Source: Pontivivens marinum (lineage in GTDB: Bacteria > Pseudomonadota > Alphaproteobacteria > Rhodobacterales > Rhodobacteraceae). Taken from it: 64,000 bases of DNA. The DNA lies in contig NZ_OCTN01000001.1 of the NCBI RefSeq assembly GCF_900231835.1, positions 744,001-808,000 of the forward strand, written 5' to 3'. Shown in pieces: positions 55,979-64,000 of the stretch (position 1 is the first letter of the stretch; each line of letters starts with the position of its first letter). The translations under genes were made by a program, and so were the position numbers. The notes beneath the pieces are model-generated. The model was not told the DNA's origin. It ran no database searches and worked only from the letters and a program-made list of their open reading frames with translations.

Positions 55979-56683
55979 TCAGCCCCCCAGAAACGTGCGA
56001 CGAACCTCGGGATTCGCCAACAGGGCCTCACCGGTATCGGTCCACGCATTGGCGCCCTGCACCAGCACATATCCCTTATCCGCAATGTTCAACGCTTGGC
56101 GGGCGTTCTGCTCTACCATCAGGATAGCGATGCCGGTGCGCGCCACCTCGATGATACGGTCGAACAATTCATCCATCACGATGGGCGACACGCCGGCCGT
56201 CGGCTCGTCCAGCATCAGCAGTTTGGGCTCCGTCATCAGCGCACGGCCAACCGCAACCTGCTGGCGCTGCCCGCCAGATAATTCGCCTGCGGGCTGTTTG
56301 CGTTTTTCGCGCAGGATCGGGAACAGGTCAAAAACCTGCTCCATCGTTGGCATGAAATCATCGCGCCGCAGATAAGCCCCCATTTCGAGATTTTCCTGAA
56401 CACTCATCGTTGTGAACACGTTCGAGGTTTGCGGCACAAACCCCATCCCCATCGCCACACGTTCCTGCGGCGACAGGTTGGTGATGTCATTGCCGTCCAG
56501 CGTCACGGTGCCCGCGCGCAATGGCAGCATCCCGAAAACGGCCTTCATCGCGGTGGATTTGCCCGCGCCGTTGGGGCCGACGATCACTGCGATCTCGCCT
56601 TGCTCCACGCTGATTTCGCAATCATGCAGAATATCCGCCGCGCCATACCCGCCGGTCATGGCCTCCGCCCTTAGGAAACTCAT
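55979..56683 (-). CDS. livF: Branched-chain amino-acid-type ABC transporter ATPase LivF
   Basis: 234 residues. Walker A GPNGAGKST, Q-loop FVPQTSNVFTTMSVQENLEMG, signature LSGGQRQQ, Walker B LLMLDEPTAGVSP and switch-type EQNARQAL are in place. Short LivF-type ATPase with no extra domain. GGAGGGG precedes the ATG. Works as heterodimer with LivG. Confidence 0.94.
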   Translation of the reverse strand: MSFLRAEAMTGGYGAADILHDCEISVEQGEIAVIVGPNGAGKSTAMKAVFGMLPLRAGTVTLDGNDITNLSPQERVAMGMGFVPQTSNVFTTMSVQENLEMGAYLRRDDFMPTMEQVFDLFPILREKRKQPAGELSGGQRQQVAVGRALMTEPKLLMLDEPTAGVSPIVMDELFDRIIEVARTGIAILMVEQNARQALNIADKGYVLVQGANAWTDTGEALLANPEVRRTFLGG

Positions 56684-56792
56684 AGCGGCCCCTCCACGAA
56701 GAATTTTATTCTGCCAGCCATAGAGCAGCCGGAAAGCAGCCCTATAGCAGCCATCTGATTTGTGCTGAAACCGGCGGCAATCGGAATAATAT

Positions 56793-57569
56793 TCATGCCG
56801 GTTCCTTGTTTTTCAGACCGGTGCCCAGATAGGCCTCGATCACGCGCTCATCCGATTTCACGGCCTCAACATCGCCCTGCGCCAGCACCTTGCCCTCAGC
56901 CATCACAATGACCGGATCGCAAAGCCGCGAGATAAAGTCCATGTCGTGCTCAATCATGCAGAACGTATAGCCGCGCTCACGGTTAAGCCGCTGAATCGCA
57001 TCACCAATTGTGTTGAGCAGGGTGCGGTTCACGCCTGCGCCCACCTCATCCAGAAACACGATCTTGGCATCCACCATCATCGTGCGGCCCAGCTCCAACA
57101 GCTTTTTCTGACCGCCAGACAGGTTGCCTGCCAGCTCATCCGCGACATGACTAATCTCAAGAAAATCAATAACATCGTCCGCTTTTTCGCGGATCGCCTG
57201 CTCCTGCGCGCGCACCTGACCGGGCCGCAACCACGCATCCAGCAGGTTCTCACCCTTTTGCGCGTCTGGCACCATCATCAGGTTATCGCGCACCGTAAGT
57301 GTCGAGAATTCATGGGCAATTTGGAATGTCCGCAGCAGCCCCTTGTGGAACAGCTCATGCGGGGCCAGGCCGGTAACGTCCTCACCATCCAGAAACACCC
57401 GTCCGGATGTGGGCGTGTAATGCCCTGCTACCACGTTGAAAAGCGTGGTTTTTCCCGCGCCATTAGGGCCGATCAGACCCGTGATGGAGCCCTTCTCGAT
57501 CTCGATACTCGCGCCATCAACGGCACGGATGCCACCGAAATGCATGTGAAGGTCTTCGACCCGGATCAT
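56793..57569 (-). CDS. livG: Branched-chain amino-acid-type ABC transporter ATPase LivG
   Basis: 258 residues. Walker A GPNGAGKTT, LLRTFQIAHEFSTLTVRDNLM (Q-loop), signature LSGGQKKLLELGR, Walker B IVFLDEVGAGVN and EHDMDFISRLCDPVIVM. The Walker B region reads DEVGAGVN rather than the common DEPxAGLN, a Pro-to-Val change next to the catalytic Glu that is kept. The 109-base gap downstream to livF shows no signal. Located after the binding-protein gene and its hairpin. Confidence 0.93.
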   Translation of the reverse strand: MIRVEDLHMHFGGIRAVDGASIEIEKGSITGLIGPNGAGKTTLFNVVAGHYTPTSGRVFLDGEDVTGLAPHELFHKGLLRTFQIAHEFSTLTVRDNLMMVPDAQKGENLLDAWLRPGQVRAQEQAIREKADDVIDFLEISHVADELAGNLSGGQKKLLELGRTMMVDAKIVFLDEVGAGVNRTLLNTIGDAIQRLNRERGYTFCMIEHDMDFISRLCDPVIVMAEGKVLAQGDVEAVKSDERVIEAYLGTGLKNKEPA

Positions 57570-57594
57570 GCGTTCACCCCGACTTTAACAAAGA

Positions 57595-57616
57595 GGCCCG
57601 GAGTTTCCTCCGGGCC
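57595..57616 (-). promoter_or_regulatory. Stem-loop between the liv binding-protein gene and livG
   Basis: A perfect 9-bp stem (GGCCCGGAG / CTCCGGGCC, four-base loop) lies 29 bases past the binding-protein stop codon and 26 bases before the livG start. On the minus strand it is not followed by a T-run, so it probably gives partial termination or message protection, in the same position as the hairpin in the opp operon. Confidence 0.65.
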
Positions 57617-57644
57617 ATTTTTCACTTTAACTACAGAACGATAC

Positions 57645-58841
57645 TTAGCGAACGCCCATGGTTTCAAAGCCACCATCGATGACTTCCAGCTCACGATAGG
57701 AACCAGCAGCCTCACCCGGTCCGATCAGCTCAACACCAGTCGCGCCGACATAGTTGACCTCGCCACCAGCAGCCAGAATAGCCAATGCCGCGCCCAACTG
57801 ACCCGGTGCAATCGGCGTGCCCGGTGCGTTAGCGACGTTCAGGATATTCGCCTGAATACCAACGCGATCGGTCGAACCAGCCGCCTGCGCAGCAAGGATA
57901 ATCAGCGCTGCGGCGTCATAGCTTTCACCACGATAGGGGCCGTCACCCTCAATACCATTGGCCTTTGCCATCGCATCAAAGAACGCGAAACCATCGCTAT
58001 CCGAACCCGGTGCAGTACCGAAGGAACCATTGATGTCCGAACCGAAGCCCTCGGTCAGGCTGTCGCCGATCATGCCGTCGCCCAGAACGAAGGTATCAAA
58101 TGCGCCGGTATCGATGGCGGACTGGATGATGCCACGGCCACCCTGATCGACATAACCGAACACGGCCAGCGCATCTGCACCGGCAGCGGCCAGTGCGCCA
58201 ACCTCGGCGGAGTAATCGCCCTTGCCGTCCTCATGCGCGGCGACAATCTCGACCGAGCCGCCAGCTGCCTCGAACGCGGCCTGGAATGCATCGGCAAGGC
58301 CAAGGCCGTAATCGTTGTTGGTATAGGTGATGGCCAGCGAATCGATGCCACGCTCGGCTACGATTTCGGCCAGAACCTCACCCTGACGGGCATCGGACGG
58401 GGCCGTGCGGAAGAAGAAGCCGTTATCATCGATAGAAGACAGCGCAGGCGATGTTGCGGATGGGCTGATCGAAACCACACCGTTTGGCACGGCTACGTTG
58501 CTGGCAATCGCGGTGGTCACGCCGGAACAATCCGCGCCCATCAGGCCGATGACGTTATCGCCGGTGACCAGACGTTCCGCAGCAGCAGTTGCCGCGCCCG
58601 CATCGATGCAGGTCGAGTCTGCGCGCACAGAGGCGAGCAGCGTACCGTTAAGAAAAGCACCGGATGTGTTTGCCTCGGCAATGGCCAGCTCCGCGCCGGC
58701 AGCCATGTCAGGTGCCAGCGATTCGATAGGGCCGGTGAAGCCCAGAATGATGCCGATATTCGCTGTTTCGGCGTGACTATCCGCCAGCGCACTGGTCGAG
58801 GCGAGCGCCGCAATGGCTGTGCCGATCAGAAACTTCTTCAT
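57645..58841 (-). CDS. Branched-chain amino-acid-type ABC substrate-binding protein
   Basis: 398 residues. Signal peptide MKKFLIGTAIAALASTSALA; mature start DSHAETANIGIILGFTGPIESL, then SATSPALSS, FFFRTAPSDARQG and TYTNNDYGLGLADAF, all typical of the LivJ/LivK/amide-binding family 4. A disulfide pair may link STCIDAG and GADCSG. The ATG at 58841 has GGGAGA upstream; the open frame to 58925 covers the promoter. Ligand may be branched-chain amino acid, amide or urea; not decidable. First gene of the liv operon. Confidence 0.92.
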   Translation of the reverse strand: MKKFLIGTAIAALASTSALADSHAETANIGIILGFTGPIESLAPDMAAGAELAIAEANTSGAFLNGTLLASVRADSTCIDAGAATAAAERLVTGDNVIGLMGADCSGVTTAIASNVAVPNGVVSISPSATSPALSSIDDNGFFFRTAPSDARQGEVLAEIVAERGIDSLAITYTNNDYGLGLADAFQAAFEAAGGSVEIVAAHEDGKGDYSAEVGALAAAGADALAVFGYVDQGGRGIIQSAIDTGAFDTFVLGDGMIGDSLTEGFGSDINGSFGTAPGSDSDGFAFFDAMAKANGIEGDGPYRGESYDAAALIILAAQAAGSTDRVGIQANILNVANAPGTPIAPGQLGAALAILAAGGEVNYVGATGVELIGPGEAAGSYRELEVIDGGFETMGVR

Positions 58842-58875
58842 GTGGTAGTCTCCCGTTATTTTCTTGACTGCCTGC

Positions 58876-58904
58876 ATCAAAGGCAAGTTGCCTGCGATTG
58901 ACAA
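58876..58904 (-). promoter_or_regulatory. Candidate promoter of the liv operon
   Basis: On the minus strand, -35 TTGTCA (58904-58899), a 17-base spacer and -10 TTTGAT (58881-58876). The spacer contains the dyad GGCAA-G-TTGCC (58882-58892), a possible operator. Spacing is ideal; the -10 is a poor match, so confidence is limited. Confidence 0.4.
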
Positions 58905-58964
58905 GAGGCAAAGAATATTGGGCACGTGCCCGACTATCTTTCAGGTTTAATCGTGATCTACCGA

Positions 58965-59990
58965 CTAGAGTTTCGCACCATCAGCCCACAAGCCGACTGA
59001 CGGTCGAATATCGCCGGTAACAGTACCACGCCAATTGCGCAGCGTTGGCGTTAGACGTTTTGCGATCATCGGATGCGCAGGGTCGGCCACGCCCAGCCGC
59101 GCCAACAGTGCCGCGATGGCACATTCGGCGCCACGGGTTGTGCCATCCTCGATCTTCAGCGCGACGCCCAGCTTTTGCTCAGGCAGAATGGCGATGAACA
59201 CAGCCTCGGCACCGGTTTTGATGGCGGTGGCATTTGGCATTGCGGCCATCATCTCGGAACAGGCGCGCCCCTCACCTGCCACCAGCAGGGGATGTTGACG
59301 CATCGCGGCGACCAAGCGTTCCGCCGCCGCACCACGCACACCGCCCAAACTGGACGGATCAGCCATGCGGGCCATAGCGCGCGCAAAACCGTGCAGCGAA
59401 CTGGCGTGATTGGGCGCAGAACAGCCGTCGATTCCGAAGCCCGGTGAGGTTTCGCCGGTCATTTCCTCGTAGGCATCCTTGACCATACGCTGCACGGGGT
59501 GGTCGATCTCGTGGTAATCGGCACCGCCGCCCAGATGTTTGTTCAGCGTCAGAAAACCTGCATGTTTTCCCGAGCAATTGTTGTGAAGCTGGCATGCCCC
59601 CTCACCCGTTGCGCGCAGGCGATCCGCCTCTGGCCCGTCGGTGGGGAACTGGTTACCACAGCGCAGGTCGCTCTCGCCCAGATCCAATGTGCCCAGCCAG
59701 TCGGAAACCCGCTCCGTATGGATCAATGCGCCCTTATGCGAGGCGCAGGACAGGGCCAGTTGTTCCGTGCCCAGACCAGCCGCATCGGCAGCGCCGCTTT
59801 CGATCAGGGGCAAGGCTTGCAGCATTTTGCACGACGAGCGGGGATAGATGATCGCCTCGGGCGCGCCCCATTGCGCGACGATCTCACCATCGGAGCGACA
59901 AATAACCGCGTGGCCGCGATGGGTCGATTCCAGAATGTCACCACGCCAAACCTCAACCAGCTCTGCTGCATCATTGGATCGGTTAGTCAT
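58965..59990 (-). CDS. Asparaginase of the Rhizobium etli (ReAV, class 3) type
   Basis: 341 residues. The characteristic residues are visible: S52-S-C-K55 (SxxK), S84-H-K86, zinc-type C139 with K142 (NNCSGKHAGF) and C190 (GIDGCSAPN). These correspond to the Ser/Lys tandems and the Cys/Lys/Cys metal site known for ReAV. Unrelated to E. coli AnsA/AnsB. It should hydrolyse asparagine to aspartate in the cytoplasm. The ATG overlaps the stop of the sigma-factor gene by eight bases, so the two are coupled. No terminator was seen after it. Confidence 0.9.
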   Translation of the reverse strand: MTNRSNDAAELVEVWRGDILESTHRGHAVICRSDGEIVAQWGAPEAIIYPRSSCKMLQALPLIESGAADAAGLGTEQLALSCASHKGALIHTERVSDWLGTLDLGESDLRCGNQFPTDGPEADRLRATGEGACQLHNNCSGKHAGFLTLNKHLGGGADYHEIDHPVQRMVKDAYEEMTGETSPGFGIDGCSAPNHASSLHGFARAMARMADPSSLGGVRGAAAERLVAAMRQHPLLVAGEGRACSEMMAAMPNATAIKTGAEAVFIAILPEQKLGVALKIEDGTTRGAECAIAALLARLGVADPAHPMIAKRLTPTLRNWRGTVTGDIRPSVGLWADGAKL

Positions 59991-60600
59991 CGCGCAATTC
60001 TCCTAGCATCTGTTCCCCCAGTCGTTCGCGCAATCGCGCAAAGGCGAGGCGGACTCTGGATTTCACTGTTCCTAACGCCAAGCCGTCGCGTTGTGCAATT
60101 TCCGCTTGGCTCAACCCGTCAAAGAAGGTGGCGTGCAGCACATCGCGTTGTACCGATGGCAATTCGACCAAGGCATCGCGGATAATCTGCGCCCGCTGCG
60201 TTTGGCCCAGAACGGCGGAGGCATCTGCCTCCGGCTCTGGCTGGAAATAGGGGTCTAACCGGTCGAAATCGCGGCGCATATTGCTGCGAATCACGTCGAT
60301 ACGGCGGTTGCGCGCAATGGCAAATATCCAGGTCGATGCACCGGCGCGCGCAGGATCAAAGCTGGCCGCCTTGCGCCAAACCTGCACCATGACCTCCTGC
60401 GCGACCTCCTCGGCCTGCTCATCCGGCATGGCATAGCGCAGCAGGAATGATTTCACCCGTCCGGCGAACCGCCCGAACAATTCGGCAAAGGCGGCGCGGT
60501 CCTGCGTGGCGATTCGCAACAGCAATTGGGAATCGTCTGCCAATGCGACATCACAGCCCGTCATTGACGGTGTTAGCAGATGCGGATCAATTTCCGACAC
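59983..60600 (-). CDS. ECF-type sigma factor (ECF11/RpoE-like)
   Basis: 205 residues. Region 2 (AFAELFGRFAGRVKSFLLR, EEVAQEVMVQVWRKAASFDP, ASTWIFAIARNRRIDVIR) and region 4 (LPSVQRDVLHATFFDGLSQAEIAQ, LGTVKSRVRLAFARLRERL) are both complete and separated by a short Pro/Glu linker. It resembles the singlet-oxygen RpoE of Rhodobacter, but no ChrR-type anti-sigma gene follows; the next gene is an asparaginase. The GTG at 60600 has AAGGA upstream and is preferred over the ATG at 60564, which has none. Divergent from the IalB-like gene. Confidence 0.9.
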   Translation of the reverse strand: MSEIDPHLLTPSMTGCDVALADDSQLLLRIATQDRAAFAELFGRFAGRVKSFLLRYAMPDEQAEEVAQEVMVQVWRKAASFDPARAGASTWIFAIARNRRIDVIRSNMRRDFDRLDPYFQPEPEADASAVLGQTQRAQIIRDALVELPSVQRDVLHATFFDGLSQAEIAQRDGLALGTVKSRVRLAFARLRERLGEQMLGELRDD

Positions 60601-60796
60601 TGGGTGGCGTCCTTGCTCGGTGTCACGTACCCTCGCCACAAAGGCGAAAAATCCGCTTGCGGGGTAGCGTATGCAACCCCCTTGCAGATACATTATCGGA
60701 GCCGGACCCAATATTGGCAAGGTTCAGAAATTTGAGGCGATCGCGCACCAAGCCGTCCACACGAGACAGCATTGCGCATCAACGAAGGAGCAGGAC

Positions 60797-61333
60797 ATGA
60801 AGGCCAGTTTCATCGCTACGATCACGGTTCTAGCCGCGCTTGGCAGCGCAGTCGCAACCGGTGCATCAGCACAGGAACAAACAACACGGGTCGACGCCCA
60901 TGAGCGTTGGAGCGTTTTCGAAAGCGAGGGCAGCTCATCCGAGTGCTGGATCGCATCCGCCCCCACATCCAGCCGCGCAACGCGCAACGGATCAACGGTT
61001 CAGGTCAACCGCGGGAAAATCCTGCTGATGGTCACAAACCGTCCAGGGCAAAGCGTGGCGAACGAGGTCAGCTATACCGGCGGTTATCCGTTCCGCGACG
61101 GATCCTCCGTCACCGTTACAGTCGGCGGTCAGGATTTTGAATTCTACACACGCGGCGAATGGGCATGGCCATCGTCACCGGCAGATGACCAGCGGGTCGT
61201 TGCAGCGATGCGTGCAGGCGCAGATGCACGGATCGTCGGAATGTCTGCCCGTGGCACGACCACAACCGACTCAGTATCGTTGATCGGCTTCACTGCCGCG
61301 CTCAACAATGCTGCGGGACGATGTGCGTCATGA
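60797..61333 (+). CDS. Invasion-associated locus B (IalB)-like secreted protein
   Basis: 178 residues. Signal peptide about 1-25 (MKASFIATITVLAALGSAVA). Mature part has the IalB pattern: a single Cys in SECWIASAPTSS, a beta strand with GKILLMVTNRPGQ, the VGGQDFEFYTRGEWAW stretch and the C-terminal Cys. In alphaproteobacteria these are small periplasmic or surface proteins; the invasion name comes from Bartonella and need not apply here. AAGGAG precedes the ATG at 60797. Likely co-transcribed with the following PPC-repeat gene or separately; 61 bases lie between. Confidence 0.8.
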   Translation: MKASFIATITVLAALGSAVATGASAQEQTTRVDAHERWSVFESEGSSSECWIASAPTSSRATRNGSTVQVNRGKILLMVTNRPGQSVANEVSYTGGYPFRDGSSVTVTVGGQDFEFYTRGEWAWPSSPADDQRVVAAMRAGADARIVGMSARGTTTTDSVSLIGFTAALNNAAGRCAS

Positions 61334-61394
61334 TACCGACATCGGTGTAATGAGAACTTAAGTTCCGCCTACTGCAAGATTGGGAGAATACGAG

Positions 61395-62633
61395 ATGAAC
61401 CTGAAAAAACTCACGGTTACCAGCTGTCTACTTCTTGGAGCGTCGGCGCTACCCGCGATGGCACAGGACGATACCTCTGCGCTTTGCGGCGGGTCCGGTG
61501 CAGATGCGCTATGGGCGGGCGGAACTCAGGACATGTCCGATATCAGCTCGGCTGAGGATTACCTCGGCCTTGTCGGCAACATTCCCGCCGGTGGCGAACT
61601 GACGACATTGTTCACAGTCAGCAGCCCGATCATGGTTCGGATGGAGGCAGCCCCCACGGAATCCGGCGATACCGTGATTGAGCTTCAGGACGCGAACGGC
61701 ATGTACATCCTGTCCGACGATGATGGCGGCGGGTTCCTCTCCTCACGTGCCGAGGCACAGCTGGATCCGGGCACCTATTGCCTGGTCGCCACCAGCTATG
61801 ATGGCGCTGATCTGCTGGCCGAATTGCGTGTTTCACGCATGGAGCATGAAACGCTGACATCCGGCAGTTCCGGTGGGTATAGCGCAGTTTGCGAACCTTC
61901 GACCGAGGCAACTCCCTTCCGCCCCGAGGGCGCGCTGGACAGCGTGCTGGCCGAAGGTATCTCCAGCACGAACACCATCAGCCAGACGCCGTTCTATCGC
62001 TTCACACTGGATTCGACGCAAAGCCTCAGCATCACCGCTGAAAACCCGAACGCCGATCCTGTGCTGTCGCTCTATGACGACTTCGGCCAATTGCTGGCAG
62101 AAAACGACGATTTCGACGGGCTGAATTCCCGCATCGATTTCATCGACGGGCTTCAGGCAGGCACATATTGCATCGCGCTCGAATCGCTTAGCGACGAATT
62201 TGCACCTGTAACCGTAACGGTCAGTGAGTTCAGCGAGCAGCAATACATGCAGAACCTGTACAACATGGCAGATGCCAGCCCACCGCTGGATGGCAGCTAT
62301 CCGGTTGAGGCACTGGGCACGCTAGACACCCGCCTGCGCCGCGATGTGCGTGACGGCGACAACCTGACTTGGTTCAGCTTCGAAGTGACCGAATCCGGTC
62401 TGGTATTGATTGAAGGCATCGCAACCGCAGGCAGTGACCCAATGCTGACCCTGTTCGATGATCTGGGACGTCGCATCGACCAGAACGACGATATCGGCGG
62501 CAGCTACGATTCGCAGATCGCGGCACGTGTGAACCCCGGCACCTATGTGCTCGCGGTTGGTCGGCCCGGTGGCTATTACGGCACCCCCGGCATGACACGT
62601 CTGGCAATCCAGCGGTTCGTAACCGCCCAGTAA
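61395..62633 (+). CDS. Secreted protein with three PPC-like (pre-peptidase C-terminal) repeats
   Basis: 412 residues. Signal peptide 1-23 (LLLGASALPAMA). Three repeats lie at about 60-147, 182-278 and 300-408, each with a strand pair, an Asp-rich turn (LSDDDGGG, LYDDFGQLLAENDD, LFDDLGRRIDQNDD) and a closing PGTY/AGTY motif (LDPGTYCLVATS, LQAGTYCIALES, VNPGTYVLAVGR). These are PPC/DVUA0089-type beta-sandwich domains, which often bind calcium or act as carbohydrate-binding or pro-domains. No protease or other catalytic domain is attached. GGGAGA precedes the ATG; a terminator follows. Function unknown. Confidence 0.82.
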   Translation: MNLKKLTVTSCLLLGASALPAMAQDDTSALCGGSGADALWAGGTQDMSDISSAEDYLGLVGNIPAGGELTTLFTVSSPIMVRMEAAPTESGDTVIELQDANGMYILSDDDGGGFLSSRAEAQLDPGTYCLVATSYDGADLLAELRVSRMEHETLTSGSSGGYSAVCEPSTEATPFRPEGALDSVLAEGISSTNTISQTPFYRFTLDSTQSLSITAENPNADPVLSLYDDFGQLLAENDDFDGLNSRIDFIDGLQAGTYCIALESLSDEFAPVTVTVSEFSEQQYMQNLYNMADASPPLDGSYPVEALGTLDTRLRRDVRDGDNLTWFSFEVTESGLVLIEGIATAGSDPMLTLFDDLGRRIDQNDDIGGSYDSQIAARVNPGTYVLAVGRPGGYYGTPGMTRLAIQRFVTAQ

Positions 62634-62663
62634 TTGCCCTGACGGCAGCGTTTATGATTGAGG

Positions 62664-62695
62664 CGGACCGGATGTTAACGCATCTGGTCCGTTTT
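62664..62695 (+). terminator. Rho-independent terminator after the PPC-repeat gene
   Basis: An 11-bp stem (CGGACCGGATG / CATCTGGTCCG, with one G-U pair and loop TTAACG) is followed by TTTT. It begins about 30 bases past the stop codon. Confidence 0.82.
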
Positions 62696-62836
62696 GCTAT
62701 TCCGGGTGCACAGAGCATTCCATTGCGTAACCGCAACGATGGCGGGCTGCACCACGAGGCCCCCTGATTTATCGTCCGTATAGTCACATCCGCTGACATC
62801 TGGCCAAGCACCGCAATATTTGCTAAGGAGCGGTCT

Positions 62837-62862
62837 ACGCCTCCTCCTCACCGGGGAGGCGT
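62837..62862 (+). promoter_or_regulatory. Hairpin in the rlmN leader
   Basis: Perfect 8-bp stem ACGCCTCC / GGAGGCGT with a ten-base loop, followed by CTTTG, ends 19 bases before the rlmN ATG. It could be an attenuator or a translation-control element. The rest of 62696-62836 must hold the rlmN promoter but no clear hexamers were found. Confidence 0.4.
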
Positions 62863-62881
62863 CTTTGTTGGAGTATGACCG

Positions 62882-64000
62882 ATGACCGATGCCACAGCCC
62901 CCATCACGCAGGATCTGATGACGATCAAGCGTGCGCCCATTGTCGGATTGCCAAACCTGGTTGGCATGACACGACCACAGCTGCGCGAAGCACTGATTGG
63001 TGCCGGAACGCCTGAAAAACAGGCGAAAATGCGCGTGGGGCAGGTCTGGAGCTGGATCTACAACAAGGGCGTCTATGATTTCGAGTCCATGACCAATCTG
63101 GCAAAGCCGTTCCGCGCGATGCTGGCCGAAAATTTCCGCGTGACGCTGCCCGAAATCGTGACCAAGCAAGTTTCGACAGATGGCACCCGCAAGTACCTGT
63201 TGCGCATCGAGGGCGGGCACGAGGTTGAGGCCGTCTACATCCCCGAAAAGGATCGCGGAACGCTGTGTATCTCATCCCAAGTGGGCTGCACGCTGACCTG
63301 CTCGTTCTGCCATACCGGCACGCAAAAGCTGGTTCGCAACCTGACCCCCGCCGAGATTATTGGCCAGGTTCTGCTGTGCCGCGATGATCTGGGCGAGTGG
63401 GAAAAGGGACCGGATGACAAGCGCCTGCTGTCCAACATCGTTCTGATGGGCATGGGTGAGCCGCTGTACAATTTCGATGCCGTGCGCGACGCGATGAAAA
63501 TCGCGATGGACCCGGAGGGCGTCGCCCTGTCTCGCCGCCGCATCACCCTGTCCACATCCGGCGTTGTGCCTGAAATCATCCGCACCGGCGATGAAATCGG
63601 CTGTATGCTGGCAATCTCCTTCCACGCGACGACAAATGATGTGCGCGACAAACTGGTCCCGATCAACAAGCGCTGGAACATCGACGCCCTGCTACAGGCC
63701 TGCCGCGACTATCCACGGCTCAGCAATTCCGAGCGGATCACCTTTGAATATGTCATGCTGCGCGGCATCAATGACAGTGATGAGGACGCCCACCGTCTGG
63801 TTAAATTGATCGACGGCATTCCGGCGAAGATCAACCTAATCCCGTTCAACCCATGGCCCGGCGCGCCCTATGAACGCTCCACCCGCAAACGGATCGAGGC
63901 ATTCGGCGACATCGTGAACGCCGCCGGTTATGCCAGCCCCGTTCGCCGCCCCCGTGGCGAGGATATCATGGCCGCCTGTGGTCAGTTGAAATCCGCAACC
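62882..64000 (+). CDS. rlmN: 23S rRNA (A2503-C2)/tRNA methyltransferase RlmN, C-terminus outside the window
   Basis: 373 codons are visible and the frame is still open at the window end; a complete protein is expected within about 20-30 more codons. Radical-SAM cluster C-x3-C-x2-C in [12 protein letters not shown], the [13 protein letters not shown] approach, [22 protein letters not shown], and the C-terminal methyl-carrier Cys in [10 protein letters not shown] are all present. It methylates A2503 of 23S rRNA and A37 of some tRNAs. GGAG lies nine bases before the ATG. Confidence 0.96.
   Translation, partial: MTDATAPITQDLMTIKRAPIVGLPNLVGMTRPQLREALIGAGTPEKQAKMRVGQVWSWIYNKGVYDFESMTNLAKPFRAMLAENFRVTLPEIVTKQVSTDGTRKYLLRIEGGHEVEAVYIPEKDRGTLCISSQVGCTLTCSFCHTGTQKLVRNLTPAEIIGQVLLCRDDLGEWEKGPDDKRLLSNIVLMGMGEPLYNFDAVRDAMKIAMDPEGVALSRRRITLSTSGVVPEIIRTGDEIGCMLAISFHATTNDVRDKLVPINKRWNIDALLQACRDYPRLSNSERITFEYVMLRGINDSDEDAHRLVKLIDGIPAKINLIPFNPWPGAPYERSTRKRIEAFGDIVNAAGYASPVRRPRGEDIMAACGQLKSAT

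Noticed and set aside
56946-58901. A 651-codon plus-strand frame opposite livG and the liv binding protein
   Set aside because: Covers two real genes and their intergenic hairpin in antisense; composition is that of a shadow frame.
58920-58931. GGGCACGTGCCC palindrome upstream of the liv operon
   Set aside because: Perfect but only 12 bp and GC-rich; it lies upstream of the candidate -35 and could occur by chance.
1-64000. tRNA, rRNA, CRISPR arrays, prophage or replication origin
   Set aside because: No cloverleaf with a recognisable T-loop, no rRNA segments, no spaced direct repeats and no phage or plasmid genes were found by reading the intergenic regions.

Overview
This window reads as a chromosomal segment of an alphaproteobacterium of the Rhodobacterales (Roseobacter/Rhodobacter-like). 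The evidence is the moderately high G+C, the gene families (DUF2125, DUF3576, IalB-like, ReAV-type asparaginase, OppC and MalF-like permeases with enlarged periplasmic loops) and familiar alphaproteobacterial blocks (DUF3576-leuS-lptE-holA; penicillin-binding-protein activator divergent from rsmI-yraN-BON-gshB). No rRNA, tRNA, CRISPR array, insertion sequence or phage gene was seen. The layout is dense. Many genes overlap by 1-14 bases, and four convergent pairs overlap at their stop ends.

Region by region: 1-3796 (-) is an oligopeptide-type ABC transporter (oppA-oppB-oppC-oppD, oppD cut by the window edge). 4046-6652 (-) is argD, a GNAT acetyltransferase and argF. 6860-13959 (-) is a six-gene operon: a carbohydrate-type ABC importer, a glycerophosphodiesterase made of two GDPD domains, and a LacI repressor. 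A 46-bp double palindrome lies in its leader. 14190-17559 holds an EamA exporter, a glycosyltransferase and the lipid II flippase MurJ. 17620-18726 is a divergent metal-efflux/MerR cassette with a textbook 19-bp-spacer promoter, placed between murJ and glnD. 18786-22770 is glnD and a LppC-like lipoprotein. 22887-28829 (+) runs rsmI, yraN, a BON lipoprotein, gshB, an esterase, hisC and tyrA. 28826-34834 holds DUF2125, a ChaC-like cyclotransferase, a LysM-plus-solute-binding fusion and a two-gene MotA/MotB-like proton-channel pair whose B subunit has a very long coiled coil.

34875-46558 (-) is housekeeping: clpA, pyc, then DUF3576-leuS-lptE-holA-gst. 46800-50062 contains a highly expressed porin, a YggS-type PLP protein, an L,D-transpeptidase and ribA. 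50232-52687 (+) is an OmpR-type response regulator, xth and an atypical crotonase. 52694-58841 (-) is a branched-chain amino-acid-type ABC system (LivJ/G/F/H/M) with two small unrecognised genes inserted between livF and livH. 58965-60600 (-) is an ECF sigma factor coupled to an asparaginase. 60797-64000 (+) carries two secreted proteins (IalB-like and a triple PPC-repeat protein) and rlmN, which runs off the window.

The best candidate for something undescribed is 30427-34834: a MotA-like channel protein, a MotB/OmpA-like partner with about 480 residues of periplasmic coiled coil, and a divergent LysM-anchored solute-binding protein. Together they could form a peptidoglycan-linked, proton-driven envelope machine that is neither the flagellar stator, Tol/Ton, nor a complete Zorya system. 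Second are the low-GC small gene inside the liv operon and the double-palindrome operator in front of the tandem-GDPD operon. Everything here is read by eye from the sequence; no database search was possible.
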